Positions 10,503 to 19,190 are shown, counted from the first letter of the stretch. The stretch: DNA of 64,000 nt from Zymomonas mobilis subsp. pomaceae ATCC 29192 (GCF_000218875.1 NC_015709.1:310001-374000); one strand, 5' to 3'. Notes: a model not told the origin generated them from the letters alone. Program-made: numbers and translations.

Positions 10503-11129
10503 TTAAGCGACAGCAGCGCGCTTGAAAGAAGAAGCTTCTTTAGCAAGCGACGTGATCTTAGCCACATCGGGTTTGCCAGCTGGAACAACCCAGCTACCAC
10601 CGACACAAAGGACAGAAGGATGAGCCAGATATTTAGGGGCAGTTTCCGGCGTGATACCGCCCGTCGGGCAAAAACGAACCTGACGGAAAACAGAAGCCAT
10701 TGACTTCAGAGCGGGTAAACCACCAATGTTTTCAGCCGGGAAAAATTTGAAGCGTTCCAGACCAAGGTCAAGACCGAGCATCAGATCAGCAGCGTTAGCA
10801 ATACCAGGAAGCAAAGCAGCTTTCTGAGCAACAGCATGCTTACCAAGATCAGCGGTCAAACCTGGGCTGACGAAGAATTCGCAACCAGCTTCCTGAGCCT
10901 GATCCAGCATCTTTGCATTAAGAACCGTACCGGCACCAACAACGGCACCTGGAACTTCTTTCATGACCTTGATAGCTTCAAGGGCACAAGGGGTGCGAAG
11001 CGTTACTTCAAGAACGTTCAGACCACCAGCAACTAAAGCTTCTGCAATGGGTTTTGCATCAGCAATATCTTCAATGACCAGTACCGGCATAACCGGGGCT
11101 AAGCGCATTACGGAATCGATATCGCGCAT
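10503..11129 (-). CDS. eda: 2-keto-3-deoxy-6-phosphogluconate (KDPG) aldolase
   Basis: Splits KDPG into pyruvate and glyceraldehyde-3-phosphate, the last dedicated step of the Entner-Doudoroff pathway, the main sugar route of Zymomonas. The Schiff-base lysine K128 is in RFKFFPAENIGG, with the general-base glutamate E41 in VLEVTLRTP and the phosphate-binding block CPTGGITPE. The frame extends upstream to 11174, but the ATG at 11129 has an AGGAG box 6 nt before it and gives the 208 aa known for this enzyme. It starts 1 nt after the mscS stop; the eda ribosome-binding site is inside the mscS C-terminus. Confidence 0.97.
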   Translation of the reverse strand: MRDIDSVMRLAPVMPVLVIEDIADAKPIAEALVAGGLNVLEVTLRTPCALEAIKVMKEVPGAVVGAGTVLNAKMLDQAQEAGCEFFVSPGLTADLGKHAVAQKAALLPGIANAADLMLGLDLGLERFKFFPAENIGGLPALKSMASVFRQVRFCPTGGITPETAPKYLAHPSVLCVGGSWVVPAGKPDVAKITSLAKEASSFKRAAVA

Positions 11130-11130
11130 C

Positions 11131-12273
11131 TTAGACTCCTGCTTTATTTCCCTTAATGGGTTCGTTGCCTGCATCTACCCCCTCACTCGAAAAATCAAGT
11201 TTTTTACGTGGAGGAAGTGCAAAACGTGTGTATGCAATAGCTTCAGGCATGTTTTCTGCAATAAAAAGCAACATTTTTTCACGAATGTCACAACACAAAT
11301 CCCAAGAGGAGGGCGCATCCCTTGCCGTCGCTAATAATCTAAGCTCGATATATTCCGGCTTCATATCGCTAACTTGCAAAATAAAAGAGCGGCCATCCCA
11401 TAAAGGGTTGGAAACAACTACTTTTTTCATGTGTTCACGCAGACGTTCAACGTCAGCCAAGGGATCAACATATAAAAATATTTTTCCGATTAATTGCTCG
11501 GCTTCGCGTGTCCAGTTTTCAAACGGTTGTTCCAAAAAACGAGCCAGCGGTACAATAACCCGTCGTTCATCCCATAAACGAACCGTTACATAGGTTAATG
11601 TGATTTTTTCTATCCAACCCCAATCGCCGCTCTCAACAATAACTAAATCATCAATTCGGATAGGTTCCGTAAAAGCGACCTGAATACCTGCAATCAGATT
11701 TTTTAAGAGCGGTTGCGCCGCCGCACCCACCGCTAAACCTACCAAACCAGCCGAAGCCATCAGCGTTACACCGATATTTCTGACCGCTGGAATCGTCATC
11801 ATCATGATGCCTAATGTGACCATGATGATAAGAAAAGAACCGACTCGCATCATAATCGACATACGTGTTCTATGGCGACGGGATGCTAATTTCCGGCTTT
11901 CATTGCCTTCCACAGATTGTCGGCTACGAATATCGACAATGTCGCTAACCGCATGAAGCATCGCCAAGGCTAACCACCCTGCCATAGCCGGAACAACAAA
12001 AGACGCTGCGCGTAAAAGTAAGCTTTCTCCAACAGGGCCAAAGGGTAATATCTGTTGAGATATATAGATGCCAATCAGACAGGAAACCCAGCGTAGGGGA
12101 CGCGATAATTTATTAAGTAAACTTTGGCTGACCGGACTTTCTTTATTTTGAATAAGATAGCGTAGAAATCGCAGCAGAAAACGATAAAAGGCAAGGCTCG
12201 CTATTATGCAGATACCAAGAACAAGCATTGTCTGGACAGACACAGGGAGCATACGAATAAGATAATCAGTCAA
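11131..12273 (-). CDS. MscS-family mechanosensitive ion channel
   Basis: Inner-membrane protein, 380 aa, with about four N-terminal hydrophobic segments (residues ~12-35, 60-110, 140-165, 165-190). The pore-helix-like segment VTLMASAGLVGLAVGAAAQPLLKNLIAGIQ matches the MscS TM3/beta-domain junction (glycine/alanine-rich helix then QPLLKN), followed by a soluble beta domain with WDERRVIVPLARFLE. Family role is release of osmolytes on membrane tension. The start is TTG at 12273 (weak AGAGA box); ATG at 12252 is an alternative. It abuts eda with 1 nt spacing, and an IS element begins 28 bp upstream. Confidence 0.85.
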   Translation of the reverse strand: MTDYLIRMLPVSVQTMLVLGICIIASLAFYRFLLRFLRYLIQNKESPVSQSLLNKLSRPLRWVSCLIGIYISQQILPFGPVGESLLLRAASFVVPAMAGWLALAMLHAVSDIVDIRSRQSVEGNESRKLASRRHRTRMSIMMRVGSFLIIMVTLGIMMMTIPAVRNIGVTLMASAGLVGLAVGAAAQPLLKNLIAGIQVAFTEPIRIDDLVIVESGDWGWIEKITLTYVTVRLWDERRVIVPLARFLEQPFENWTREAEQLIGKIFLYVDPLADVERLREHMKKVVVSNPLWDGRSFILQVSDMKPEYIELRLLATARDAPSSWDLCCDIREKMLLFIAENMPEAIAYTRFALPPRKKLDFSSEGVDAGNEPIKGNKAGV

Positions 12274-12308
12274 TCAAATTATCTCTTATATAAACAGATT
12301 AGGTTCTG

Positions 12309-13105
12309 TTAGATCTTGATCCAGTCTGCAGCGGCAGCGATGTGGATAACCGCGAGGAAGCAGGTTGCTGTTTTTTCATATCTGGTAGCGACAGCGCGCC
12401 ACTCTTTGAGGCGAGCCCAGAGGTTTTCAACAAGATGCCGGCAACGATAAGCCCATTTAGGGCAGGCGACCGACGCATCACGTCGTTTTGCAGGAATGGC
12501 TGGTCGAGCCCCGATGTCCCAGATCCGTTCACGGAAAGCATCCGAAGCATAGCCTTTGTCAGCTACGACCCACATGGGAACAGAGGGGAGATGTTCAAGC
12601 ATGACTGGCGCCATTGGCAGTTCATGAGCCTGTCCAGACGCAAGAGCGAAATCAATTCCTTTTCCGTGTCCATCAGCAATTACACAGACTTTCGTGCCAT
12701 AGCCCCCGCGAGAGCGGCCAAGTGCTTCACGATGGTCTCGCTCTTCGAAAGAATCCCCTTTTTTTGGGCTCCTGCCGCCTTATGGTGAGCCCTGATGTTC
12801 GTACCATCCAGAAAAGTCATTCCGAGTGCCACTCCCTGTTGTTCCTGAACCCGTTTCAACAGGCGGTCCCATACGCCAAGTTTCGCCCAGCGGATGAAAA
12901 GCTGCGCTGCCCGCCACCACGGACCCAATTCAGCGGGAATGCTCCGCCATTTCGCACCATTCTCATGTCGCCAGAATATCGCCGATATCGTGCGACGCAG
13001 ATCATGGGGTGGTGTCTTACCCTTCGGGCGAACTGCCTCAATTAGAGGTTCCCAGATCGACCATGTCTCATCCGTAAAAATACCGGTAACGATTCCGTCT
13101 TCCAT
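12309..13105 (-). CDS. IS5-family DDE transposase made by -1 frameshift (OrfA 12680-13105, OrfB to 12309)
   Basis: The upstream frame starts at ATG 13105 and stops at 12680 (141 aa); it carries the first catalytic aspartate in FLDGTNIRAHHK. A -1 shift at the A-run gives a frame that continues through GRSRGGYGTKVCVIADGHGKG and the second aspartate in VVADKGYASD to the glutamate in HLVENLWARLKEWRAVATRYEKT, stopping at 12309 inside the terminal repeat. Only the shifted product (about 265 aa) contains the whole DDE triad. The N-terminal block is the DUF4096-like domain usual in this family. No internal stop or deletion was seen beyond the frameshift. Confidence 0.87.
12755..12766 (-). other. Programmed -1 frameshift site in the transposase gene
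   Basis: The minus strand reads C-AAAAAAA-GGGG, with codons CAA AAA AAG GGG in the upstream frame. Slipping one base back on the A-run moves into the frame that encodes the rest of the transposase. This is a known control device in the IS427 group. The run is seen; frameshifting is inferred. Confidence 0.75.
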
Positions 13106-13420
13106 CCCTTTTATGTAAAAAAATTTAAGATCTAACAGGCCCTAGACAGAACAAAGATATTTCAGAATCCTTTACTTAATATTCAAGCAATATAGGGTAT
13201 TTTTATAAAATTTTCCAGTAAAATGAAATATTTTCGATAACTATGTAAAAATAAATTTTTTTGTTAAAAAGACAGTTTATAATCTATACTTTATTTTATA
13301 AAATATTAGTATAATTATACTATAATTAATTTTTATAAGTATATGTTTTATGAAAATGGAACCTAATTTAGATTCTATAGTTATAAAACATTAATATGTA
13401 AGAAAGGAAAGCATTCTACC

Positions 13421-13867
13421 ATGCCTAGTAACCGATTGACCAACTCTGTGGCAGGTCTTCTTCTAAGTGCAACGGCAGCGTTGAGTCTATCCCCAGTCAT
13501 GGCGAGTGCCGCCTCTGCCTATTCTGTTGAAGATCAGGGTGCCATCAGCAATGCCGGTGATAGTCTTCAAAATGGTGCAGATGAAACCAGTCAGGCTGTT
13601 AGCAATACAGCGACTGCTGCTCGTAAAAAAGCAGGGAAGACTACGAAAAAAGTTCGTCGTTCTACCGTAAAGACGACGAATAAAGCGTCTAATGACGTTG
13701 GCAAGTCTTGGAAAAAGACGGGCACCAAGGCTGAAAGCGCTACCGACAGTGCGGGCGATGCCATTGAAAATACGACCGATAAAGCCGGTAACGAGATTAA
13801 AAAGGGCGCGAATACCGTGGGAAGCGCTTTTTCTAATGCTTGGAAAGGTGCCACTGGCCATAAATAA
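13421..13867 (+). CDS. Secreted lysine/alanine-rich LEA-like protein, function unknown
   Basis: A 148-aa protein with a cleavable signal peptide (residues 1-~34, hydrophobic core VAGLLLSATAALSLSPVMA, then ASA). The mature part is hydrophilic, without cysteine or tryptophan motifs except two W near the end, and repeats short units of the kind T-x-x-A-x-x-A/K (for example SNTATAARKKAGKTTKK, ESATDSAGDAIENTTDKAG). This resembles LEA/apolipophorin-type amphipathic helical repeats, suggesting a periplasmic stress or envelope-associated protein, but no function is shown. ATG at 13421 with AGAAAGGAAAG upstream. Single gene with its own terminator, preceded by 280 bp of very AT-rich DNA. Confidence 0.7.
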   Translation: MPSNRLTNSVAGLLLSATAALSLSPVMASAASAYSVEDQGAISNAGDSLQNGADETSQAVSNTATAARKKAGKTTKKVRRSTVKTTNKASNDVGKSWKKTGTKAESATDSAGDAIENTTDKAGNEIKKGANTVGSAFSNAWKGATGHK

Positions 13868-13900
13868 TCTTCATTAAAATTATAGATTATTAAATAAAAG

Positions 13901-13937
13901 GTGCTTTTGGTATTAATTTTCGCCAAAAGCACTTTTT
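13901..13937 (+). terminator. Intrinsic terminator of the LEA-like gene
   Basis: GTGCTTTTGG (13901-13910) pairs with CCAAAAGCAC (13923-13932), followed by TTTTT. It starts 34 bp past the stop codon. Confidence 0.88.
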
Positions 13938-14076
13938 ATATCCATATTATAAATTTACATTTTATAACTATGTTTTTTTATTGTTTAATATTGTCTAAAA
14001 TAGAAATATATAGTCTAAATACTACCTGCTGGTTTCTTGATCAGGAACTCTTTTTCTATCAGCAGGATTTTTATTG

Positions 14077-15666
14077 ATGCGCTTTTATAGTATTATGGCT
14101 TCATTACTATTTTCGGCCAGTATGGTCCTTAGCCCTGTCTGGGCAGAACATCCCGATAAAAAAACACTCGATAAAAAAATAGAAAATAATAAGCTTAATA
14201 CATCCCTTACTGAAGAGATTCAGGCAAATTGGGCTCACCCGCCCGTTCTGGAACAAGAAAAAGTAACCGAACATACTTTATCACTGAATGGTCAGAATTT
14301 GCGCTATCATGCCACTGCGGGTACCTTAACTATCCGTGATAGCGAAGGTAAACCAACGGCAAGTGTTTTTTATACCGCTTATACGCTAGATAGTAAAAAT
14401 TCTGTATCCAATCGGCCTGTTACCTTTTTTTATAATGGCGGACCGGGATCTTCTTCATTGTGGCTTCATGTCGGATCTTTTGGCCCTATGCGGGTCAATA
14501 CGGCAGATCCGATAACCATTCGCCCTGCGCCTTATCCGTTCGGCCCTAACCCCGATAGCATGTTAGATGTTTCTGATCTGGTCTTTATTGATGCTATTGG
14601 TTCAGGCTATTCACGTCCCTTAGGGGATACGAAAGGCAAAGAATTTTGGGGCGTCGATCAAGATGCACAGGCTTTTGCAAAAACGATCCAGCGCTATGTT
14701 ACTAAAAATCAGCGCTGGGGAAGCCCTAAATATCTTTTCGGGGAAAGCTATGGTACAACCCGCTCAGGTCAGTTAGTGAACCTGTTACAAAAAGAGGGTA
14801 TGCAGTTTAATGGTGTTATTCTGCTTTCCTCTATTTTGAACTATGGCATCCGCCAACCGGGATACGATCATATCTATAAGGCTTATTTGCCAAGTTATGC
14901 GGCCACCGCTTGGTATCATAACAAGCTAAGGAATAGACCTGCTGATCTTAAAAGTTTTCTTGATCGGGCGCGTGCCTTTGCTAATGGCCCCTATTCTACG
15001 GCCCTTGATAAGGGCGACCATATTTCTGATGAAGAAAAAAGTCAGATAGCCCAGCAATTAGCTGGATTTACAGGGCTTTCTCCTGAATTTATTAAGCTCA
15101 ATAATCTTAGGATTGATCTTGGCAGTTTCCGTAAAGAATTATTACGTGATCGCCACCTAACGACAGGACGGTTAGATGCCCGCTATACAGGCATCGATTC
15201 AGAACCAGCAGGGGAAACTCCTGAATTTGACGCTTCCAGTACCGCTGTTTCCGGTGCTTTCTTTGGATTATTTAGCGATTATTTGACGCGTGATTTACAA
15301 TATCAAAGCAATATGAATTATAACATCAGTATTTACGGTCAGCCTGACTTTAAATGGGATTGGAAACACAAAGCGCCAGGATCGTCTTCCGTACAGCAAA
15401 TACCCGATGTTGCAGTTGATTTATCTCTAGCAATGCGTGAAAATCCTCATCTGAAGATTCTCTCGCTTAATGGCTATTACGATATGGCAACGCCTTTTTT
15501 TGCAACAGAGTATGATCTTTCCCATATGATGTTAGAGCCAGCGCAACGCGCTAATATAGCTTATCGTTATTATCCATCTGGTCATATGGTCTATTTGGAT
15601 CCGGTTTCTCTGCATGAAATGAAACAAGATGTGGCTCGATTTTATACCGAAACAACAGCCCATTAA
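14077..15666 (+). CDS. Secreted serine carboxypeptidase, peptidase family S10
   Basis: Releases C-terminal amino acids from peptides; expected in the periplasm. A signal peptide covers residues 1-~24 (core SIMASLLFSASMVLSPVWA). Family blocks: FFYNGGPGSSSLWLH (oxyanion region), FGESYGTTRSG with the nucleophilic serine, the aspartate in LNGYYDMATPF, and the histidine in YPSGHMVYLDP, giving a full Ser-Asp-His triad. Length 529 aa is normal for bacterial S10. The ATG at 14077 is preceded in frame by a TTG at 14074, but AGGA upstream fits the ATG. Monocistronic, closed by a strong terminator. Confidence 0.9.
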   Translation: MRFYSIMASLLFSASMVLSPVWAEHPDKKTLDKKIENNKLNTSLTEEIQANWAHPPVLEQEKVTEHTLSLNGQNLRYHATAGTLTIRDSEGKPTASVFYTAYTLDSKNSVSNRPVTFFYNGGPGSSSLWLHVGSFGPMRVNTADPITIRPAPYPFGPNPDSMLDVSDLVFIDAIGSGYSRPLGDTKGKEFWGVDQDAQAFAKTIQRYVTKNQRWGSPKYLFGESYGTTRSGQLVNLLQKEGMQFNGVILLSSILNYGIRQPGYDHIYKAYLPSYAATAWYHNKLRNRPADLKSFLDRARAFANGPYSTALDKGDHISDEEKSQIAQQLAGFTGLSPEFIKLNNLRIDLGSFRKELLRDRHLTTGRLDARYTGIDSEPAGETPEFDASSTAVSGAFFGLFSDYLTRDLQYQSNMNYNISIYGQPDFKWDWKHKAPGSSSVQQIPDVAVDLSLAMRENPHLKILSLNGYYDMATPFFATEYDLSHMMLEPAQRANIAYRYYPSGHMVYLDPVSLHEMKQDVARFYTETTAH

Positions 15667-15695
15667 GAAATAAGCCTAGGATTTTATTCCACCCC

Positions 15696-15735
15696 AAAAT
15701 TATTCCGGTAGCTTAGGGTTATCGGAATAATTTTT
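15696..15735 (+). terminator. Intrinsic terminator of the S10 carboxypeptidase gene
   Basis: AAAATTATTCCG (15696-15707) pairs with CGGAATAATTTT (15723-15734), a 12-bp stem with a T-run on the 3' side. Confidence 0.88.
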
Positions 15736-15918
15736 ATGGCTCATAGTAACGTCGAATCCTTTTTCAAGACATAAAAATTTTTATCTAATAATGTTGAAAT
15801 GCCTTTTACCTATATTATCTCTATTTCAACAAATGATGCGGCCTTATGGAGCAACCTTTGTTTCTCTGGCAAGTAATGCAGAGATTAAATTTAGTCGCTT
15901 ATTAAAAGGATTAGATAA

Positions 15919-16404
15919 ATGCGTGCTTTTGATCTTACCCCGTTTTTGCGCTCTTCTGTCGGATTCGAAAACATTAACCGTTTAGTTGACATTGCTTCAC
16001 GGGGTGAAAGTGAAGCCTTCCCACCCTATAATATCGAAAAATTAAGCGAAAATCGTTATTGTATCTCTATGGCCGTTGCCGGTTTTTCCAAAGACGAACT
16101 TGATGTAACGGTACAGGATAATGTGCTTACAATTACCGGACAGGCGGCAGAAAATACTGTTAAGGAAACGCGAGAATATTTGCATCGTGGTATTGCCAAG
16201 CGCAGCTTTGAACGGCGTTTCCAATTAGCGGATACCATTAAGATTGTCGGTGCCGATTACGAGAATGGTTTGTTGAATATTGAGCTGGATCGGATTGTTC
16301 CAGACCAGAAGAAACCGCGTAAGATTGAAATTGGCGGCGATAGTTCAAAAATCGAAAAGAATTTGCCTGATGATAGCACAGTAAGTCCAGTAAAGGCCGC
16401 TTAA
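15919..16404 (+). CDS. Small heat shock protein, Hsp20/alpha-crystallin family
   Basis: ATP-independent holdase that binds unfolding proteins in the cytoplasm. A short N-terminal arm (1-~34) is followed by an alpha-crystallin domain (~35-130: PPYNIEKLSENRYCISMAVAG, VLTITGQ, RGIAKRSFERRFQLAD, YENGLLNIEL) and a C-terminal I-x-I anchor (KIEI near 135) used in oligomer assembly. Length 161 aa fits IbpA-type proteins. ATG at 15919 with AAGGA 8 nt upstream. A TTGAAA at 15794-15799 and CCTATAT at 15809-15815 could be part of a sigma-32-type promoter, leaving a ~100-nt leader; this is weak inference. Confidence 0.93.
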   Translation: MRAFDLTPFLRSSVGFENINRLVDIASRGESEAFPPYNIEKLSENRYCISMAVAGFSKDELDVTVQDNVLTITGQAAENTVKETREYLHRGIAKRSFERRFQLADTIKIVGADYENGLLNIELDRIVPDQKKPRKIEIGGDSSKIEKNLPDDSTVSPVKAA

Positions 16405-16431
16405 TCATGCGCGTTTAAACGTTATACTTAA

Positions 16432-16470
16432 AAAAAAGAACCGCTTCTATTAAGAGGCGGTTCTTTTTTT
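16432..16470 (+). terminator. Intrinsic terminator of hsp20
   Basis: AAGAACCGCTTCT and AGAGGCGGTTCTT pair around ATTA (16449-16452) with one G-U pair, followed by a T-run to 16470. Confidence 0.9.
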
Positions 16471-16503
16471 ACTTGAAAATAACATCAAAAAATTATCGAA
16501 TTT

Positions 16504-16704
16504 TTATGCAATAATATCTGGAACCAACTGGTCTTCTATCAAGGCGATTTCATCACGTAGACGCAATTTTCTTTTTTTCATACGTGCTAACCGCAATTGT
16601 TCAGCCGGTGCGTTGAGCGCTAACGCTTCAATGGCAATATCCAGATCCCGATGTTCCTGACGTAGCAGATTAAGCTGCTTAAGTAATGCGTCATTATTCA
16701 TCAT
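16504..16704 (-). CDS. YdcH-like (DUF465) small coiled-coil protein
   Basis: A 66-aa highly charged helical protein. LNLLRQEHRDLDIAIEALA followed by LARMKKRKLRLRDEI matches the DUF465/YdcH layout: an H-x-x-L-D helix then an LKKxKLxLKDEI helix. Function of the family is unknown. The start is ATG 16704, preceded in frame by TTG 16707 and AGGA. A second, shorter member of the same family is divergently encoded at 16905. Confidence 0.8.
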   Translation of the reverse strand: MMNNDALLKQLNLLRQEHRDLDIAIEALALNAPAEQLRLARMKKRKLRLRDEIALIEDQLVPDIIA

Positions 16705-16904
16705 CAATCCTTTGAACCTGCTTTTCTATCGCCCTAATCAGGAAGTAGGATGTTTCTAAGGCCTATCTCTATGGCATATCGGGTCATCAAAAAATATAGT
16801 TTATCTTTAAAAAAGATTTTGTATCGCGACAAAGCAGATAATCTGTGATTTACTCCTTTATGTTAGGATACTCTAACCGGCTATGAATAAGGAGACTCTT
16901 CACC

Positions 16905-17063
16905 ATGAGAAATCGTCACCTTTCTGCATTATTCGCCAAACATGCCCATATTGATGCCCGTCTTAGGGCAGAAGTTATTCGACCCAATCCTGATTTCACT
17001 GTAGTCAGCCGCCTGAAAAAAGAAAAATTGCGAATAAAAGAAGATATATCCGGTATAAAGTAA
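16905..17063 (+). CDS. Second YdcH-like (DUF465) peptide, 52 aa
   Basis: A short frame that ordinary length cut-offs miss. It begins at ATG 16905 with GGAG at 16891-16894 and stops at 17061. The product runs LFAKHAHIDARLRAEV, then RPNPDFTVVSRLKKEKLRIKEDI, which is the full DUF465 pattern (H-x-x-(L/I)-D ... P-D ... L-K-K-E-K-L-x-(L/I)-K-x-x-I). A clear terminator follows 8 bp after the stop. RBS, family match and terminator together make this a real gene. Function unknown; members often occur as small cytoplasmic coiled coils. Confidence 0.82.
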   Translation: MRNRHLSALFAKHAHIDARLRAEVIRPNPDFTVVSRLKKEKLRIKEDISGIK

Positions 17064-17070
17064 AATTTAT

Positions 17071-17109
17071 AAAAAGAGGGGCTTCAAATCTGATTGAAGT
17101 CCCTCTTTG
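17071..17109 (+). terminator. Intrinsic terminator of the 52-aa YdcH-like gene
   Basis: AAAGAGGGGCTTCAA pairs with TTGAAGTCCCTCTTT (one G-U pair) around ATCTGA; A-runs and T-runs flank the stem. It may also serve the convergent dksA gene. Confidence 0.85.
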
Positions 17110-17143
17110 CTTGAATCTTTAAAAAGAAAACAAAGCCCTATAT

Positions 17144-17629
17144 TTATTCATCTCTCGATACTTTTTCATGACGCTCGTGGCGTTCTTGTGCTTCAATAGT
17201 CATCGTCGCAATAGGGCGTGCTTCCAGACGGGCAAGAGAAATCGGATCACCAGTAACTTCGCAATATCCGTATTCACCTTCATCGATTCGTCTCAATGCA
17301 GCGTCAATTTTTGAAATTAACTTTCTTTGCCGATCGCGGGTACGCAATTCGATTGACCAATCTGTTTCACTAGAGGCCCTATCCGTCAAATCAGCTTCTC
17401 GTAATGAGTCTTGTCGTAATTGCGCTAGAGTTCCCTGTGATTCTGTTAGAATGGCTTCTTTCCAGCGTAACAATTTCTCGCGGAAATAGGCTTGCTGTCG
17501 CTCATTCATAAATGGCTCATCCGCTGAAGGACGATAGTCATCAGGGCCAGCAATAGAGGGTGATTTATCTAAAGCACTAACCTTAATACCTTTGGTATTA
17601 ACCTTAGAAGCAGTGAAATTAGATGCCAT
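17144..17629 (-). CDS. dksA: DksA-family RNA polymerase-binding regulator with a reduced zinc finger
   Basis: Binds the RNA polymerase secondary channel and acts with ppGpp in the stringent response. Residues ~45-115 form the coiled coil (ERQQAYFREKLLRWKEAIL ... TDRASSETDWSIELRTRDRQRKL, with the D-x-x-D/A-like tip), followed by the C-terminal block EGEYGYCEVTGDPISLARLEARPIATMTIEAQERHE. E. coli DksA has four zinc cysteines here; only the first remains, the others being T, T and A-like. This cysteine-poor form occurs in alphaproteobacteria. Length 161 aa. ATG at 17629. Monocistronic. Confidence 0.9.
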   Translation of the reverse strand: MASNFTASKVNTKGIKVSALDKSPSIAGPDDYRPSADEPFMNERQQAYFREKLLRWKEAILTESQGTLAQLRQDSLREADLTDRASSETDWSIELRTRDRQRKLISKIDAALRRIDEGEYGYCEVTGDPISLARLEARPIATMTIEAQERHERHEKVSRDE

Positions 17630-17904
17630 GTACGTTGCTCCCTTTTAAGGTTGGCAATCACCATTTTGCTACCACGGTATCTGGCGGGATTGGTCCGGGC
17701 AGAAATAGGCTTCCATCGTGTAATTCGGTGCCCAATATGCAGATTTATTATAAGGCTGACCGCATCACGACTCCTTGCGTAATAAACAGACGAATCCGAT
17801 CAGACAAGATAGAGAAGTATCGTATTAGTAAATACCATTTTTAAAATGGATGAACATAGATTTTTTTACAGCCTTGCGTTCAATTTACAGCATCGTCATA
17901 GGCA

Positions 17905-19188
17905 ATGACTATGCATGATATTAGACTAATTCGTTCAGAGCCTGAAAAATTTGATCAGGCTTTATCTCGTCGGGGTCTGGCACCGATTTCACAGACCCTT
18001 TTGGAAATTGATGGTAATCGCCGTGCGCTTGCCCTTGAATTGCAAACACTTCAGACGAAAAGAAATGAAGTGTCGCGTCTGATCGGGCAAGCCATGAAAA
18101 GCGGTGATAAAACTTCAGCCGAAAAAATGAAGGCAGAAGTCGCCACTATAAAAGAAAGAATGGCTGAGATTGAAGGGGAAGAAGCGCTTTTGGGCGAGAC
18201 GCTTCATACTCAGCTGGCGGCTATACCGAATCTTCCGGCAGAAGATGTTCCCACGGGAAGCGATGAGCAGGATAATCTTGAAGTTTTTCGGTGGGGAACT
18301 CCGCGCGAATTCTCCTTTAAACCCAAGGAACATGCTGATTTTGCACCGGCATTAGGTCTTGATTTTGATACCGCCGCTACTATGTCTGGGGCACGTTTTG
18401 CTCTGATGCGCGGGACAATGGCTCGACTCAATCGGGCTATTGGCCAATTTATGCTGGATTGTCAGACAGAACAAAACGGTTTCACTGAAATTGCACCGCC
18501 GCTTCTTGTCCGTGATCAGGCTTTGTTTGGAACAGGTCAGTTACCCAAATTTGCAGAAGATTTATTTCATACAACAGACGATCGCTGGCTGATTCCAACC
18601 GCCGAAGTCTGTTTAACGAATATTGTCCGCGAATCGATTATTGAGGAATCCCGATTACCTTTACGTTTTACCGCTTTGACCCCTTGTTTTCGAGCTGAGG
18701 CCGGCGCTGCGGGTCGGGATACACGCGGTCTTATCCGCCAGCATCAATTCGATAAAGTCGAAATGGTATCTATTACGACGCCAGAAAATTCAACAGCCGA
18801 ACAAATGCGGATGGTTGAATGCGCAGAAAATATTCTTCAAAGCCTCAATTTACCCTATCGCCGCATGTTATTATGCACTGGTGATATGGGATTTTCTGCC
18901 ATGCGCACGTATGATCTTGAAGTATGGCTGCCGGGGCAAAATTGTTATCGCGAGATTAGCAGCATTTCAGATTGTGGCGCTTTTCAGGCCAGACGTATGG
19001 AAGCCCGTTATCGTCCGGCTGAAGGAAAAGGTACAAATGTCGTTCATACATTAAATGGCTCGGGCTTAGCTGTTGGTAGAACGTTGGTCGCTATTCTTGA
19101 AAATTATCAAGAAGAAGATGGCTCTGTAACCATTCCAGAAATCTTACACCCTTATATGAAGGGTATAACCAAGTTGGAGATCGCTTAA
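17905..19188 (+). CDS. serS: Seryl-tRNA synthetase
   Basis: Class II synthetase charging tRNA-Ser (and tRNA-Sec where present). The N-terminal long coiled-coil arm (residues ~30-105, [22 protein letters not shown]) binds the tRNA variable arm. The catalytic core has motif 2 [21 protein letters not shown] and motif 3 [19 protein letters not shown]. Length 427 aa is standard. ATG at 17905; a second ATG two codons on is possible. The surE gene follows after 2 bp, and nlpD overlaps surE, so the three probably form an operon. Confidence 0.96.
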   Translation: MTMHDIRLIRSEPEKFDQALSRRGLAPISQTLLEIDGNRRALALELQTLQTKRNEVSRLIGQAMKSGDKTSAEKMKAEVATIKERMAEIEGEEALLGETLHTQLAAIPNLPAEDVPTGSDEQDNLEVFRWGTPREFSFKPKEHADFAPALGLDFDTAATMSGARFALMRGTMARLNRAIGQFMLDCQTEQNGFTEIAPPLLVRDQALFGTGQLPKFAEDLFHTTDDRWLIPTAEVCLTNIVRESIIEESRLPLRFTALTPCFRAEAGAAGRDTRGLIRQHQFDKVEMVSITTPENSTAEQMRMVECAENILQSLNLPYRRMLLCTGDMGFSAMRTYDLEVWLPGQNCYREISSISDCGAFQARRMEARYRPAEGKGTNVVHTLNGSGLAVGRTLVAILENYQEEDGSVTIPEILHPYMKGITKLEIA

Positions 19189-19190
19189 AA

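Larger units (their letters stand above)
12302..13142 (-). mobile_element. IS5-family insertion sequence (IS427-like group), 841 bp
   Basis: Ends are imperfect inverted repeats: GGTTCTGTTAGATCTT at 12302-12317 and, read inward from the other end, GGGCCTGTTAGATCTT at 13127-13142 (2 mismatches). A TA dinucleotide flanks each end (12300-12301 and 13143-13144), consistent with a 2-bp target duplication as in this group. Inside are two minus-strand frames of one DDE transposase joined at a run of seven A. All parts look intact, so the element may be active. GC content inside is visibly higher than in the AT-rich flank at 13145-13420. Confidence 0.88.

Noticed and set aside
12342..13045. Plus-strand open frames of 143-148 codons inside the IS element
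   Set aside because: They are shadows of the transposase on the opposite strand and resemble no known family.
15736..15918. ROSE-type RNA thermometer upstream of hsp20
   Set aside because: A small stem (TCTCTG/CAGAGA) is present, but the conserved ROSE 3' hairpin pairing with the Shine-Dalgarno region was not found.
15791..15985. Plus-strand 64-codon frame just before and into hsp20
   Set aside because: It overlaps the hsp20 start in another frame, has no RBS and no family resemblance.
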